Assembly: GCA_964473465.1 (NCBI GenBank)
Contig: CAYYPE010000019.1
Location: 1 to 33,323 of the forward strand
From: CALHRB01 sp964473465
GTDB lineage: Bacteria > Bacteroidota > Ignavibacteria > Kapaibacteriales > UBA2268
Length of the DNA: 33,323 nucleotides
Direction: 5' to 3'
Numbering within the stretch: position 1 is the first letter of the stretch; every line of letters begins with the position of its first letter. The notes below the pieces were generated by a model, which saw only the letters and a list, made by a program, of their open reading frames with translations, was not told where the DNA came from and did not search any database. Positions 10,001 through 17,971 of the stretch are shown here, in pieces. Position numbers and translations under genes: made by a program.

Positions 10001-10365
10001 CCATATGCCTCACCAAATGAATTTAATTTTAAAAATAGTTTTTGAAATATATCGCTAGTAATCAGGATTATATATTCATTTGAATTGAGATCATATCTTA
10101 ATAGTGTCCATAAAATAAAAGTTTCAGGATTTATAAAGAAATCTTCCCTGGCATTTCCTGCTTTAAATTTATTAATTCCTTCTCTTTCAAATTCAGAAAT
10201 ATTGTTCAGAGCAGAAATATTCTTATCAATTTTAATTTTTAAATGCTCAGAAAACAATTCATTGGTAATTAAAATTTCGTTCCCCTGAACAATACACAAT
10301 CCATCATTATCATCAAAGTATGAGTCTTTTTTCAAATTTTCTATAATGTCAAAGCTATCTTCCAT
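7066..10365 (-). CDS. Multi-PAS/GAF sensor histidine kinase
   Basis: A 1099-residue soluble sensor kinase without membrane helices or a signal peptide. In order: a poorly recognisable N-terminal PAS-like region (1-135), four PAS domains at about 140-250, 262-375, 385-500 and 515-630, each ending in a linker such as RDVTQRIELE, LDISERKKNE, KDISKRKKAE or FDITQQYEAE, then a GAF-like domain (about 640-810) and a coiled coil (815-880). The HisKA helix carries the phospho-acceptor His886 in SHEYRTPL. The ATPase domain has Asn1004 in the N box, SDKGPG and GTGLGL. All catalytic motifs are intact. There is no receiver domain and no adjacent regulator gene, so its partner is elsewhere. It follows the aminotransferase stop by 12 bases, which implies co-transcription. 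Confidence 0.92.
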   Translation of the reverse strand: MEDSFDIIENLKKDSYFDDNDGLCIVQGNEILITNELFSEHLKIKIDKNISALNNISEFEREGINKFKAGNAREDFFINPETFILWTLLRYDLNSNEYIILITSDIFQKLFLKLNSFGEAYGFTQENLLIINDEKTFYDTMEALPDYVVITDLAGIIQYVTSNVISKMSYTKDELVGYPIIKFIHPKDRKRAINKHINYLITKELDYSNPLKVLTKNGEIINVDVNTKPFISENRKFYLLNTLRDVTQRIELEQKLIENEKSFKNTVLHSPLGIHLYYLDENGDLIFHGYNNAAEKILNFNHESLINKKIEDAFPGLKDTEIPSIYKKIARSGDKYFFEQIDYEYDKIKGAFEVHAYQTFEKHIAVIFLDISERKKNEIEIKRLESEYRNIFDNAPNAIFQTTLDGKFVRINKEGAKLLNYESPEDVINNIKSVSDEVYYNSEDRDRVLEKLKNSEDYINEFVQFKKKTGEPFDAEMIARIVKDDSGKPVFLEGFVKDISKRKKAEAELKKIYTEQQTIFDSIPAGICYKDTNNTYLRVNKAAAKLLNSRVKNIIGKSAEDFFPKELAQKFHREDLKVIKSGKALSGVIDKLPGKDGKDIWVKTDRIPYFDENGNITGVITMSFDITQQYEAEEKVRKYLDYLEFMNKAALNLLKIKSIEEIYHYIVQGIKILIPDALTIVLSYDEINKTAEVKGMNDSLINLLPKLSDDPNLTNQKKNWIISDKYLEYYKKAKLTEIEEGFVELAKLNLGSEIATKIREKLNINSVNVIGICKDDKLFGIVYIFPQNKILDYSKQVESFIYQCALAIDQKIAEEKLIQLNYELEDRVKERTKLLQNTLDDLSGEISVRKVIEKELINAKLELTKALEKEKELNELKSRFIDMISHEYRTPLTVILSSMYLIESYSESGDISKVKKHTEKVKKSVDIMTNLIENVLTIGRGDAEKIIVEKRWFEIERTLRDVIDEVMIVDKEMHPIHLIIKSDINQIYSDSRLVRHILTNIILNSVKYSEFNKPIEIEVYNDLENIEITISDKGPGIEQEEIEHIFDAFFRGKNQIGLTSGTGLGLTIVKRFTDLLEGKIIVESKINEGTKFKIILPSK

Positions 10366-10377
10366 TATTTTATTCGG

Positions 10378-11880
10378 TCAAGTAAAAACATTAAATGAAT
10401 TTATGATATCAACAACTTTTTTTGCTTCTTGATTGGTCATCACCGGACTTATTGGCAAGCTCAGAACTTCCCGATGAATTGTTTCGGTAATTGGATATTC
10501 ATCAGTATTCCACTCCGAATAAGCTTCCTGTTTATGTGGTGGAATTGGATAATGAATTAATGAACCAATCTTATTTTTTTGCAGGTATTCTATCAATCTT
10601 TCTCTTTCCTGAGTCCTGACAACAAACAAATGCCAGACATTTTCTTCAGGGTTTGTGTTGGAAGGAAGAATAATATTTGGATTAATTATGTTTTTCAGGT
10701 AAAATTCAGCAATTTCTCTTCGCCTTTGATTATCTTTGTCAAGATATTTTAATTTAACACGAAGAATTGCAGCCTGAAGTTCATCAAGGCGGCTATTATA
10801 GCCTTTGAAGCGGTTGACATATTTTTTTTGTGAGCCATAATTTCTCAGAACGGATATAGTTTCAGCTAAAAGGCTATCGTTAGTTGTAACAGCTCCTGCA
10901 TCTCCTATTGCACCAAGATTTTTACCCGGATAGAAGCTAAAACCAGAGGCATCCCCGAGATTTCCTGCTCTTTTACCCCTAAATATAGCACCCTGCGATT
11001 GAGCAGAATCCTCAATAACTTTCAGATTATATTTTTTAGCTATTTCGTTAATCTCGTCCATTTGAGCAACTCTGCCATAAAGATGGACTGGCATGATTGC
11101 TTTTGTTCTGCTACTTATTTTTTCTTCGATTCGTTTTGGGTCAATATTGTATGTGTTAATGTCTGGTTCGATAAGAATCGGCACAAGATTGTTGTGAGAA
11201 ATTGACAAAATAGTTGCTATATATGTGTTTGCAGGGACTAATATTTCATCTCCATCTTTGATAAACCCAAGCTCTTTATATGCCCTGAGAATCAGAATAA
11301 GAGCGTCAAGACCATTGGCAACTCCAATACAGTGACTTACACCGCAATATTTTGCAAACTCTTTTTCAAATTCGTTCACTTCATTTCCAAGGATATACCA
11401 TCCAGAAGAAAAAGCCCTCATAATAGCTTCCTGTATTTCTGAAGCATCCTTCAGGTTTATCCCTTTTAAATCCAGAAAGGGAACAGTTAGTTCCTCGCTT
11501 TTTTGTTGTAATTCTGACGGGGCTAAACACATTAATGGATCAGAATATTTTTCGCTTTGAAAGGTGAGAATAAGTGCTTTCAACAATTTTGCCTGTTTTT
11601 CAATCAGTATATTATCAATACTATCATTATTCAGAAATTCGTCGAAATTTATTGCGGGAGATTGAATAATCTGGATTTGTTTAGCAAAGTCTTTGAGCAA
11701 TTCATCGTTGCTTGTTAGCAAATTTTTTAAATTTTCATTGGCGGACAATGTGGAAGAGAGAATCAGAATTGAAAATTGCTGCTTTAAATTTGAAAGCAAA
11801 TTTTCATATTCAAGTCGTTCCTTTTCCATTAAGCTAAAAATATATTCAATACTGCTTTTGTCTAAAATCAAATAATTCAC
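10378..11880 (-). CDS. DegT/DnrJ/EryC1/StrS sugar aminotransferase with an N-terminal extension
   Basis: Residues 133-500 form a complete PLP aminotransferase of the family that transaminates keto-sugar nucleotides: VPFLDLKG start, GVANGLDALILILRAY, PANTYIATI, PVHLYGR, Asp291 in VIEDSAQ, and PLP Lys320 in GFSFYPGKNLGAIGDAGA. Family members are normally about 370 residues; here 500. The extra N-terminal ~130 residues are helical and charged (KERLEYENLLSNLKQQF, KQAKLLKALILTFQSEKY), with no family I recognise. The start is a GTG preceded at six bases by AGAAGG, so the extension is probably translated. Met117 is a possible internal start. Closest in kind to QdtB/FdtB-type enzymes, but the substrate is not predictable. 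Neighbours are a membrane glycosyltransferase upstream and the multi-PAS kinase downstream. Confidence 0.88.
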   Translation of the reverse strand: MNYLILDKSSIEYIFSLMEKERLEYENLLSNLKQQFSILILSSTLSANENLKNLLTSNDELLKDFAKQIQIIQSPAINFDEFLNNDSIDNILIEKQAKLLKALILTFQSEKYSDPLMCLAPSELQQKSEELTVPFLDLKGINLKDASEIQEAIMRAFSSGWYILGNEVNEFEKEFAKYCGVSHCIGVANGLDALILILRAYKELGFIKDGDEILVPANTYIATILSISHNNLVPILIEPDINTYNIDPKRIEEKISSRTKAIMPVHLYGRVAQMDEINEIAKKYNLKVIEDSAQSQGAIFRGKRAGNLGDASGFSFYPGKNLGAIGDAGAVTTNDSLLAETISVLRNYGSQKKYVNRFKGYNSRLDELQAAILRVKLKYLDKDNQRRREIAEFYLKNIINPNIILPSNTNPEENVWHLFVVRTQERERLIEYLQKNKIGSLIHYPIPPHKQEAYSEWNTDEYPITETIHREVLSLPISPVMTNQEAKKVVDIINSFNVFT

Positions 11881-11969
11881 TGAAAACCTTCTAAAAAAAT
11901 AATATATTTAATTATCGAAATTAATTCAAATTTATGAATAGAAAATTAAAACAAGAATTTATTTAGTAT

Positions 11970-13562
11970 TTAGTTTATTTTTTTTAAAATTATATAATTC
12001 TTTAATTCATTTTTAAATCCGAATTTTTTTCTTATCAAATCAGCAAAAACATGTTCGTTCATTATCAATTCATAACTTGAAAGATTAGTTCTTGTCATAA
12101 AATAATGTCTGTCATTCTTTTGAATCACCAGCCAATCGGCTTTGTATAGTTCATCATAAAATTTTTTCCGCCAGTTATCAATTTTTAAGACTGACAGATA
12201 AAAGCAGGAATGCCCAAAACTTGTTACTCGGCAGTCAAGTTTATGATTGATAATATTACCTCCTGAATTAATTACGAGAACAAAATCTGATTTATTAATA
12301 TTTTTAAGATTATTGATTACTTCAAGCTGTTCAATCCTGTTATTTGACGAACTGTTTTCATCTGAAAACATCAGATTATAACTTTTTTCATTAAAAAAAT
12401 AATAATTACTCATAGCCAGAATGTTAAAGTATCTTGGAAGAGGTGAAAACATTAGGAAAAAAAGAGCTATCACTAACAATATAAATCTGGGTAATAAGCC
12501 ATTGTTTTTGAACTTTTCTATAAAGATTTGATAAAAGCTATAAATTCCAAATGAACTGATAATTGATAATGGCAAAAGAAACCTTGAAAAATGGTAAACC
12601 ATCAACTTCCTTTCAACGGCAACTGATATGAGCAAAAAAATGGTAAAAATGAAGGCAATATTGAGCAATTTTTTTGTTTTTGGTTCAAATTTATCTGTCA
12701 GATTTAGTTTTAATGCCCATACGGTTCCGAAAAAAAGAAAAATTGAATAATTATCACCAAAAAAAATTGCCGTTTTTTTGAGCGATTCCCTTATAAATTC
12801 TGCATCAATTGGCGGAAAGTCTGAATAAAAAGTTAGAAAAGCCAGAGCATCTTTAAAACCAGAATAAATATGGCTATCGGTTAATGGCAAATGTGTTAAA
12901 AATAAAAGCGTAATTAAACCAAATAAAAATAATAATAATTTTAAAAATGTTTTTGACGAAGGCTTATAGTCATTAGTAATTGTAAACAAGGGCAATCCGA
13001 ATAAAATCATTAAAAAGGTAATTTTTAGCCCTGCAAGAATGCCAAGAATTGCACCGATTATGAAATAATCTTTTATCTTTGTTTCTTCTTTCATTAATAA
13101 GAGCATTAACAAAATAAGTATAATACCTGCATAGCTTTCGCACTGAGCAGTATTACTAAAATTCAGTGAAATATATATTATAATATATGTCAGTGATGAA
13201 AGAAAGGCTATGGTTGATTTAGTTGTTATGTTCTTAACTACAAAAAAAGTAACAATTGCAGTCGAAAGTTGAATAATATAATCCAGAATTCTTGGTGCAA
13301 TCTCCGAATCCCCGAACAATAGATTAGATAGAGCAAAAAAATAGTAAATTAAAGGTTGTTTGATATCAATAAAATCAACATAAATTTTGCCTCCGTTAGC
13401 GATAGATTTTCCCCCAAGGAACATAACTGATAAATCGCCAGATAACGGAAAAAGGATTATAGGTATTAAAATTACGCTAAGAGAAATTATAATCAAAAAA
13501 TATTTTGTCTGATTTTGCAATTTCTTAAACTTTTGGGTTAAGTAAAGAATGCAAATTAACAA
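11970..13562 (-). CDS. GT39-like polytopic membrane glycosyltransferase
   Basis: A 530-residue protein with about ten hydrophobic helices and a soluble C-terminal third (from about 390). The N-terminal pattern resembles GT-C enzymes of the dolichyl-phosphate-mannose/ArnT type: an acidic residue in the first loop (SGD, Asp43), then GGKIYVDFIDIKQPLIYYFF (58-77), LLFGDSEIAPR (81-91). Such enzymes move a sugar from a polyprenyl-phosphate donor to lipid or protein at the membrane. The start is uncertain: the listed one is TTG, no ATG is available before residue 47, and a TGA closes the frame a little upstream. It is divergent from the FkbM gene with 53 bases between, and 89 bases before the aminotransferase, which fits a glycan locus. 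Confidence 0.7.
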   Translation of the reverse strand: MLICILYLTQKFKKLQNQTKYFLIIISLSVILIPIILFPLSGDLSVMFLGGKSIANGGKIYVDFIDIKQPLIYYFFALSNLLFGDSEIAPRILDYIIQLSTAIVTFFVVKNITTKSTIAFLSSLTYIIIYISLNFSNTAQCESYAGIILILLMLLLMKEETKIKDYFIIGAILGILAGLKITFLMILFGLPLFTITNDYKPSSKTFLKLLLFLFGLITLLFLTHLPLTDSHIYSGFKDALAFLTFYSDFPPIDAEFIRESLKKTAIFFGDNYSIFLFFGTVWALKLNLTDKFEPKTKKLLNIAFIFTIFLLISVAVERKLMVYHFSRFLLPLSIISSFGIYSFYQIFIEKFKNNGLLPRFILLVIALFFLMFSPLPRYFNILAMSNYYFFNEKSYNLMFSDENSSSNNRIEQLEVINNLKNINKSDFVLVINSGGNIINHKLDCRVTSFGHSCFYLSVLKIDNWRKKFYDELYKADWLVIQKNDRHYFMTRTNLSSYELIMNEHVFADLIRKKFGFKNELKNYIILKKIN

Positions 13563-13615
13563 GAGTAAAATTTTTTTTCTTAATTTTATTTTTTGTGTAA
13601 TTAATCAGTTTTAAA

Positions 13616-14386
13616 TTGAATAATTTTTTAAAAAAACTGGCTTATCTGTTTCCTTCAAATTTGAGGAGAAACATAAAGACATCGCTTACAAATTCAATTG
13701 TTAAGGTATTGAATAACAAAATAATTTCCTACTCACAAGCTGGAGAGGATTATAATATCCGTAATTTCTTCAGGGAAAAAAAGAATGGTTTTTATGTTGA
13801 TGTTGGTGCTTTCCATCCCTTGAATGTATCAAATACATGTTATTTCTATACATTTGAGAACTGGAAGGGTATTAATATTGACCCAAATCCGCAAAGTATA
13901 GAAATTTTCAAGAAATACAGAAAGAGAGATATTAATCTTAATATTGGAATTAGTAGCTACAACAAAGAATTAAACTATTATATTCTCGATTACACAAGCT
14001 CTATGAATACTTTCAACAGAGAGGGTTTAGAAGAGGCTGGTCTGCTGGACAAAATCAAAGAAGTAAAAAAAATTTCAGTGATGACACTTAATGAAGTTCT
14101 CATAAAATATCTGCCGAAAGGTCAGGAAATTGATTTTCTTAATATTGACACAGAAGGAATGGAAATTGAGGTTCTCGAGTCAAATGACTGGCAAAGATTC
14201 AGACCGAAACTTGTAGTTATTGAGTCTGAGCTTCAGGATTTAAAAGATATTTTTGAAACAAGAATAACCAAGCTTATGCAAAGTTATAATTACGAGCCTC
14301 AAATTGTAACTTACCTCGATACAAAGCTTAGAAATGTAATTTATTTTGATTCACAAAAAAGTTTACAATTAACTTCAAAAAATTAA
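13616..14386 (+). CDS. FkbM family SAM-dependent methyltransferase
   Basis: A 256-residue methyltransferase. After about 40 N-terminal residues comes SYSQAGEDYNIRNFF, then the SAM-binding motif YVDVGAFHP (60-68), the acidic residue after beta strand 2 in INIDPNPQ, and the FkbM signature DFLNIDTEGMEIEVL (173-187). Family members methylate hydroxyl groups of sugars, polyketides and other small molecules; QAGED-type members are often found in O-antigen or exopolysaccharide clusters. The start used is TTG and no good ribosome-binding site is visible, so the N-terminus could be a little shorter. mntP follows by 9 bases. A role in surface glycan methylation is inferred from the adjacent glycosyltransferase and aminotransferase. 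Confidence 0.85.
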   Translation: MNNFLKKLAYLFPSNLRRNIKTSLTNSIVKVLNNKIISYSQAGEDYNIRNFFREKKNGFYVDVGAFHPLNVSNTCYFYTFENWKGINIDPNPQSIEIFKKYRKRDINLNIGISSYNKELNYYILDYTSSMNTFNREGLEEAGLLDKIKEVKKISVMTLNEVLIKYLPKGQEIDFLNIDTEGMEIEVLESNDWQRFRPKLVVIESELQDLKDIFETRITKLMQSYNYEPQIVTYLDTKLRNVIYFDSQKSLQLTSKN

Positions 14387-14395
14387 AGTATTAGC

Positions 14396-14968
14396 ATGGA
14401 TATAGTCGTTATTACTCTGATAGCTTTAAGCTTGTCGTTTGATACATTTGCAGTATCAATATCAATAGGTTTATTTGATACGACTATTATTTTTTTTCGG
14501 GCTGTTGGATTCGCAATGGTTATGACATTTTTTCAATCGTTAATGCCTTTTCTTGGCTGGCTGGCAGGCATAAAAGTTGAAAAATTTATAAATAATTATG
14601 ACCATTGGTTAGCTTTCTGTCTTTTGCTGATTTTAGGTATAAAAATGATTTATGAAAGCATTAGGAAAAATAACGGAGATAAAAAATACATTAACCAAAA
14701 CTATCTAAGTCTCCAAAATATCATCTGGCTCGGCATAGCTACAAGCATTGATGCTTTTATAGTTGGATTGAGTTTTGGTTTTTTGAAGTTTGATATTTTT
14801 CTTTCAATTTTAATTATTGGATTTGTTACTTTTATTGCTTCAATGCTCGGAATGCTTCTTGGGAAAAAAATAGGAGATAGATTTGGTAAGAAAATGGAAA
14901 TAGCTGGAGGATTGATTTTAATCGTAATTGGCATGAAAATCCTATTAAGTCATATCTTTAATTTATAG
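14396..14968 (+). CDS. mntP: Manganese efflux pump MntP
   Basis: A 190-residue inner-membrane protein with six hydrophobic segments in two repeated halves, exporting Mn(II). Each half carries the family signature: LSLSFDTFAVSISIG around Asp16 and ATSIDAFIVGLSFG around Asp119, the acidic residues shown to matter in E. coli MntP. The length is normal. MntP genes are often controlled by the yybP-ykoY manganese riboswitch, but only 9 bases separate it from the FkbM gene, so no such leader is present and it is probably read through from upstream. Its last 6 bases overlap the end of the convergent receiver gene. Confidence 0.93.
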   Translation: MDIVVITLIALSLSFDTFAVSISIGLFDTTIIFFRAVGFAMVMTFFQSLMPFLGWLAGIKVEKFINNYDHWLAFCLLLILGIKMIYESIRKNNGDKKYINQNYLSLQNIIWLGIATSIDAFIVGLSFGFLKFDIFLSILIIGFVTFIASMLGMLLGKKIGDRFGKKMEIAGGLILIVIGMKILLSHIFNL

Positions 14969-15454
14969 CGGAAAGACTTTATAATCAGGCTCTTCGCTTG
15001 GATTGTGCTCAAGTTTCAATTTTGCAAAGACATCGCTTCCCAGACATTCTTCTATCTTCTTGTATATTACCTTTAAGGAAACAGGCTTTGTTAGAAATCC
15101 TTTCGCACCCATTTTGTATGCAGCACCAATTACATCAGCACTAAGGTTTCCTGATATAAAGACTACAGGTATGTTTTTGGTTTGTTCAACGGCTTTGAGA
15201 ATTTTTAGAACATTATCACCATTCATTTCAGGCATGATATAATCCAAAAAAATCAGCTTTGGGTTTTCTTTTGCAGCAAGCGATATTCCTTCGTATGGAT
15301 TATAAGCTGAAATAACCTCAAATCCCCATGATTTGAGATGTTTGGTGAAATATTTGTGAAACCAGACATCGTCATCAACAATCAAAATCTTATATATATC
15401 AGCGTTAACAATATTTTCTGTTGATTTTTCCATTTTCTCTGATATTAATTTCAT
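14963..15454 (-). CDS. Single-domain response regulator (CheY-like)
   Basis: A 163-residue receiver domain with a short N-terminal tail and no output domain. KILIVDDDVW gives the acidic pocket (Asp27-Asp29), LIFLDYIMPEMNGD the phospho-acceptor Asp71, VVFISGN the Ser (Ser101), and GFLTKPVS the conserved Lys123. It probably passes the signal by protein contact or phosphorelay. The ATG overlaps the kinase stop by one base (TAATG), typical of translational coupling, so the upstream kinase is its likely partner. It ends by overlapping mntP by 6 bases, tail to tail, with no room for a terminator between the two operons. Confidence 0.92.
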   Translation of the reverse strand: MKLISEKMEKSTENIVNADIYKILIVDDDVWFHKYFTKHLKSWGFEVISAYNPYEGISLAAKENPKLIFLDYIMPEMNGDNVLKILKAVEQTKNIPVVFISGNLSADVIGAAYKMGAKGFLTKPVSLKVIYKKIEECLGSDVFAKLKLEHNPSEEPDYKVFPL

Positions 15455-16719
15455 TAATTTCTGGCAACAGGAATATTTATTTCGATTTTGGTATATTCAA
15501 AGACTTTACTATCAATTTTTATCTTACTGTTAGAAATATCAACTATTCGAAGAACAATAGCAAGACCTAATCCAAGTCCCTGTTGCTCGAATTTATCTCT
15601 TTCGAATTGAGTATAAGCATCAATTTTCTTTAAATCCTCTGGATTTATTCCCATTCCATAGTCAATTACTTTTAAATTAAGGTAATCAGTATCTACTTTA
15701 GTATTTATATAAATAGGTTTTCCTTTCTCTGAATATTTAACAGCATTGTCAATCAGTTCAGTCATCATAATAATAAAGAAATTCTCTGACATTTGAATCG
15801 AAGCATCCTCGAGTTCAATTTTAAAGTCCTCATATCTCGTTTCATAATCACTTTTTGAGGAAAGAATGTTATATATAGATGTTTCAACAGATTCAGTTCT
15901 TGCATTCCTAATTTCGTCTAATTGTTCAATGTTTATAGCTATGAGTTCGAGCTGGCTAAGGACGAGGTAATGTTCTATCAATGTTTGTAACCTTCTGCAA
16001 GAAGTATAAATATCAGAAATTATTTCCTTAGCTTCAGTAGGATCAGTAATATCATAATGTTTCATTAAAAAATCCGTGTTGCCTAATATCTGATTCAAAG
16101 GAGTTCTGAATTCATGAGGCAGAGCCATGCTTAGATTTTTATATAGAGATCTGATTTTGTCAGCAAGCTGTTGATTATTTTTGACTAAATTAATTGTCCT
16201 ATCGGCAATATGAAGATTCATATTTTGATCAAGTTCAATGATTCGATTACTTAATTCAAGGTTTGTAATTTTATGAGATAGATAATTGGAACATATAAAT
16301 AGAAAGTCTTTGAACATTGAGTTGTTAGATTCCACAGGATTATATTCAGCAATAATAAAACCAAAAAAGTCTTTGTTACTATATAATGGCGATAAAAGAT
16401 ATGATTTTTCGTAAAAATTAGTTGATAAAATTGAACAAGTTGCTAAAAGATTTCCAATTGAGCCATCATCAAGCATAGCCTGAAATATATCATCCCAGTA
16501 GTTTTGATTTTTATTGCCAATATGTTTATATAATTCAAAATCAAGTGTGTAAGGAATTTTCCTGAATATTGCCACTTCATCAATATCATACATTGTTTTA
16601 ATTTCATTTAACAATTGAGCACAGACCTCGTCAAACTCATTCTCAAAGTTCAGGCAAAGTTTCTTAAAGGTATCAATAAAATTATTTGTCATTCTGTCAG
16701 GTGAAGTATTCTTTTCCAT
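15454..16719 (-). CDS. Soluble sensor histidine kinase with GAF-like N-terminus
   Basis: A 421-residue kinase without membrane helices. Residues about 20-155 look like a GAF-type sensory domain (LLNEIKTMYDIDEVAIFRK, later FFGFIIAEYNPVE). A short coiled coil (155-190) leads to the HisKA helix with phospho-acceptor His202 in LPHEFRTPLNQILG. The ATPase domain has ELIDNAVKYSEKGKP (N box), DYGMGINPED (G1) and GLGLGLAIVLR (G2). It is the third gene of a four-gene operon: 3 bases after the HDOD gene and overlapping the receiver gene by one base. The input signal is unknown. The cytoplasmic location and the HDOD partner suggest an internal cue. Confidence 0.92.
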   Translation of the reverse strand: MEKNTSPDRMTNNFIDTFKKLCLNFENEFDEVCAQLLNEIKTMYDIDEVAIFRKIPYTLDFELYKHIGNKNQNYWDDIFQAMLDDGSIGNLLATCSILSTNFYEKSYLLSPLYSNKDFFGFIIAEYNPVESNNSMFKDFLFICSNYLSHKITNLELSNRIIELDQNMNLHIADRTINLVKNNQQLADKIRSLYKNLSMALPHEFRTPLNQILGNTDFLMKHYDITDPTEAKEIISDIYTSCRRLQTLIEHYLVLSQLELIAINIEQLDEIRNARTESVETSIYNILSSKSDYETRYEDFKIELEDASIQMSENFFIIMMTELIDNAVKYSEKGKPIYINTKVDTDYLNLKVIDYGMGINPEDLKKIDAYTQFERDKFEQQGLGLGLAIVLRIVDISNSKIKIDSKVFEYTKIEINIPVARN

Positions 16720-16722
16720 AAT

Positions 16723-17571
16723 TTAATTCACAATAAGAATTTGAATTGATTGATTGAAATTTTCAATTATTTTTGGATATAGTTCCAGTAATTGACCCTT
16801 CTTTAACTTTAAAACATCCCAAATTTTTGGATTTGGGCGGAAGATAGTCCGGGTGCTACTTAATCCGAGACCAAGAAGTTTAGCAATATAATCTGCTAAT
16901 GAAACAGCTGCAATAATCATACTATTTCCATTGCTATATTCAAGATCATGATAATGTTTTATCACTAATCGGAAGACATCAGGAAGTTCCCATTTTAGCG
17001 CAATTTTTTCACCTATCATTAAATGATTAACACCAAAGTAATTTATCTCAGCATCTTTTAAATCAATATTTTTCTGAAAGGCTTGCTCGATAACATTGTC
17101 ATATTCTTCTTTGAAAAATTGAACAAAAAATAGTTTTCCAATATCGTGAATAACACCAGCAAGGAAATAATTCTCTGTGTTTTTTTCACCGCTGGCAACA
17201 CCAAGCAATTTAGAAGTAACACCTACTGCAACAGAATGCTTCCAGAACTCTAATAGACTGAAATTCTTTGTTGGTTTTAAATTTTTGAAGGTTGATACAA
17301 CCGAAAGTGCAACAACAAGATTTTTTATTTCATGAAACCCAAGATGAAATACTGCATCTTTGATGGTCTCAACTTTTTTACTAATGCCGTATAAAGGAGA
17401 ATTAACGGATTTTAGAACTTTGAGAGCCGCCGATTGGTCTTTTGAAATAATTTGGGCAACATCATTTACAGTTGAACGTGGATTAGAAATGCACTCTAAT
17501 AAGTTCGAATAAATTGTAGGCAATGTCGGGAACTCATCAAAATTTTCCAATATTTTCTCAACATTCATCAT
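16723..17571 (-). CDS. HDOD domain protein
   Basis: A 282-residue protein that is nearly all HDOD domain, a non-catalytic or weakly conserved relative of the HD phosphohydrolases found in signalling proteins. Landmarks: LPTIYSNLLECISNP, the SKDQSAALKVLKSVNSPLYG helix pair near 43-62 typical of HDOD, AVFHLGFHEIKNLVVALSV, and FLAGVIHDIGKLFFV, where His142-Asp143-Ile-Gly-Lys keeps an HD-like motif. It shares the ATGA overlap with the small gene upstream, so the two are probably co-translated, and lies 3 bases before the kinase gene. HDOD proteins usually connect two-component or c-di-GMP signalling to downstream behaviour; the exact role here is unknown. Confidence 0.9.
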   Translation of the reverse strand: MMNVEKILENFDEFPTLPTIYSNLLECISNPRSTVNDVAQIISKDQSAALKVLKSVNSPLYGISKKVETIKDAVFHLGFHEIKNLVVALSVVSTFKNLKPTKNFSLLEFWKHSVAVGVTSKLLGVASGEKNTENYFLAGVIHDIGKLFFVQFFKEEYDNVIEQAFQKNIDLKDAEINYFGVNHLMIGEKIALKWELPDVFRLVIKHYHDLEYSNGNSMIIAAVSLADYIAKLLGLGLSSTRTIFRPNPKIWDVLKLKKGQLLELYPKIIENFNQSIQILIVN

Positions 17572-17894
17572 GCTAAATCCTTACCTTTCAACTTATGAAT
17601 AGCTGCCATTTTTAGTAATTCCAATTCATAATCATTGTCAGGGTGCCAATCCAAATTCTCGAGTATTTTTTTGAGAAAGGTTTCAATTTCTTCTTCTGTC
17701 AGAGTGTTGTCTTCATTATTTTCATCAATATTTTTAATAGTTACATTCTCTATCTTCAAACTTTTCAGTAATTTGAGACTATTTGAGCAGATAACAGCAT
17801 TAGCCGGCAATAAAATATGCCCAAGAGCATTATACAATGGTTCAGCAAGGATATCACCTTCCTTTAATTGGTCTATATCAATTACTTTAATCAT
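17568..17894 (-). CDS. Small protein resembling the N-terminal domain of HD-GYP proteins
   Basis: A 108-residue acidic protein, first gene of the HDOD/kinase/receiver operon. Residues 5-55 (LKEGDILAEPLYNALGHILL, then ICSNSLKLLKSLKIENVTI) match the pattern of the small beta-rich domain found in front of many HD-GYP phosphodiesterases: a pair of turns with G-H-I-L-L, followed by a helix and a short strand. The C-terminal half is acidic and helical. Here the domain is a separate polypeptide, and the HD-related part comes from the next gene, overlapping by 4 bases (ATGA). A direct complex between the two products is plausible. The family call rests on pattern recognition only. Confidence 0.65.
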   Translation of the reverse strand: MIKVIDIDQLKEGDILAEPLYNALGHILLPANAVICSNSLKLLKSLKIENVTIKNIDENNEDNTLTEEEIETFLKKILENLDWHPDNDYELELLKMAAIHKLKGKDLA

Positions 17895-17971
17895 AATTTA
17901 AAATTGAACAATTGCTTTCTGCTAATCTGTGATTAACTTATCGGCAATAATCAGGCAAATTTAAACCGTGA

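Noticed and set aside
14387..14395. A manganese riboswitch (yybP-ykoY) before mntP
   Set aside because: Only 9 bases separate mntP from the preceding gene, so there is no room for the leader.
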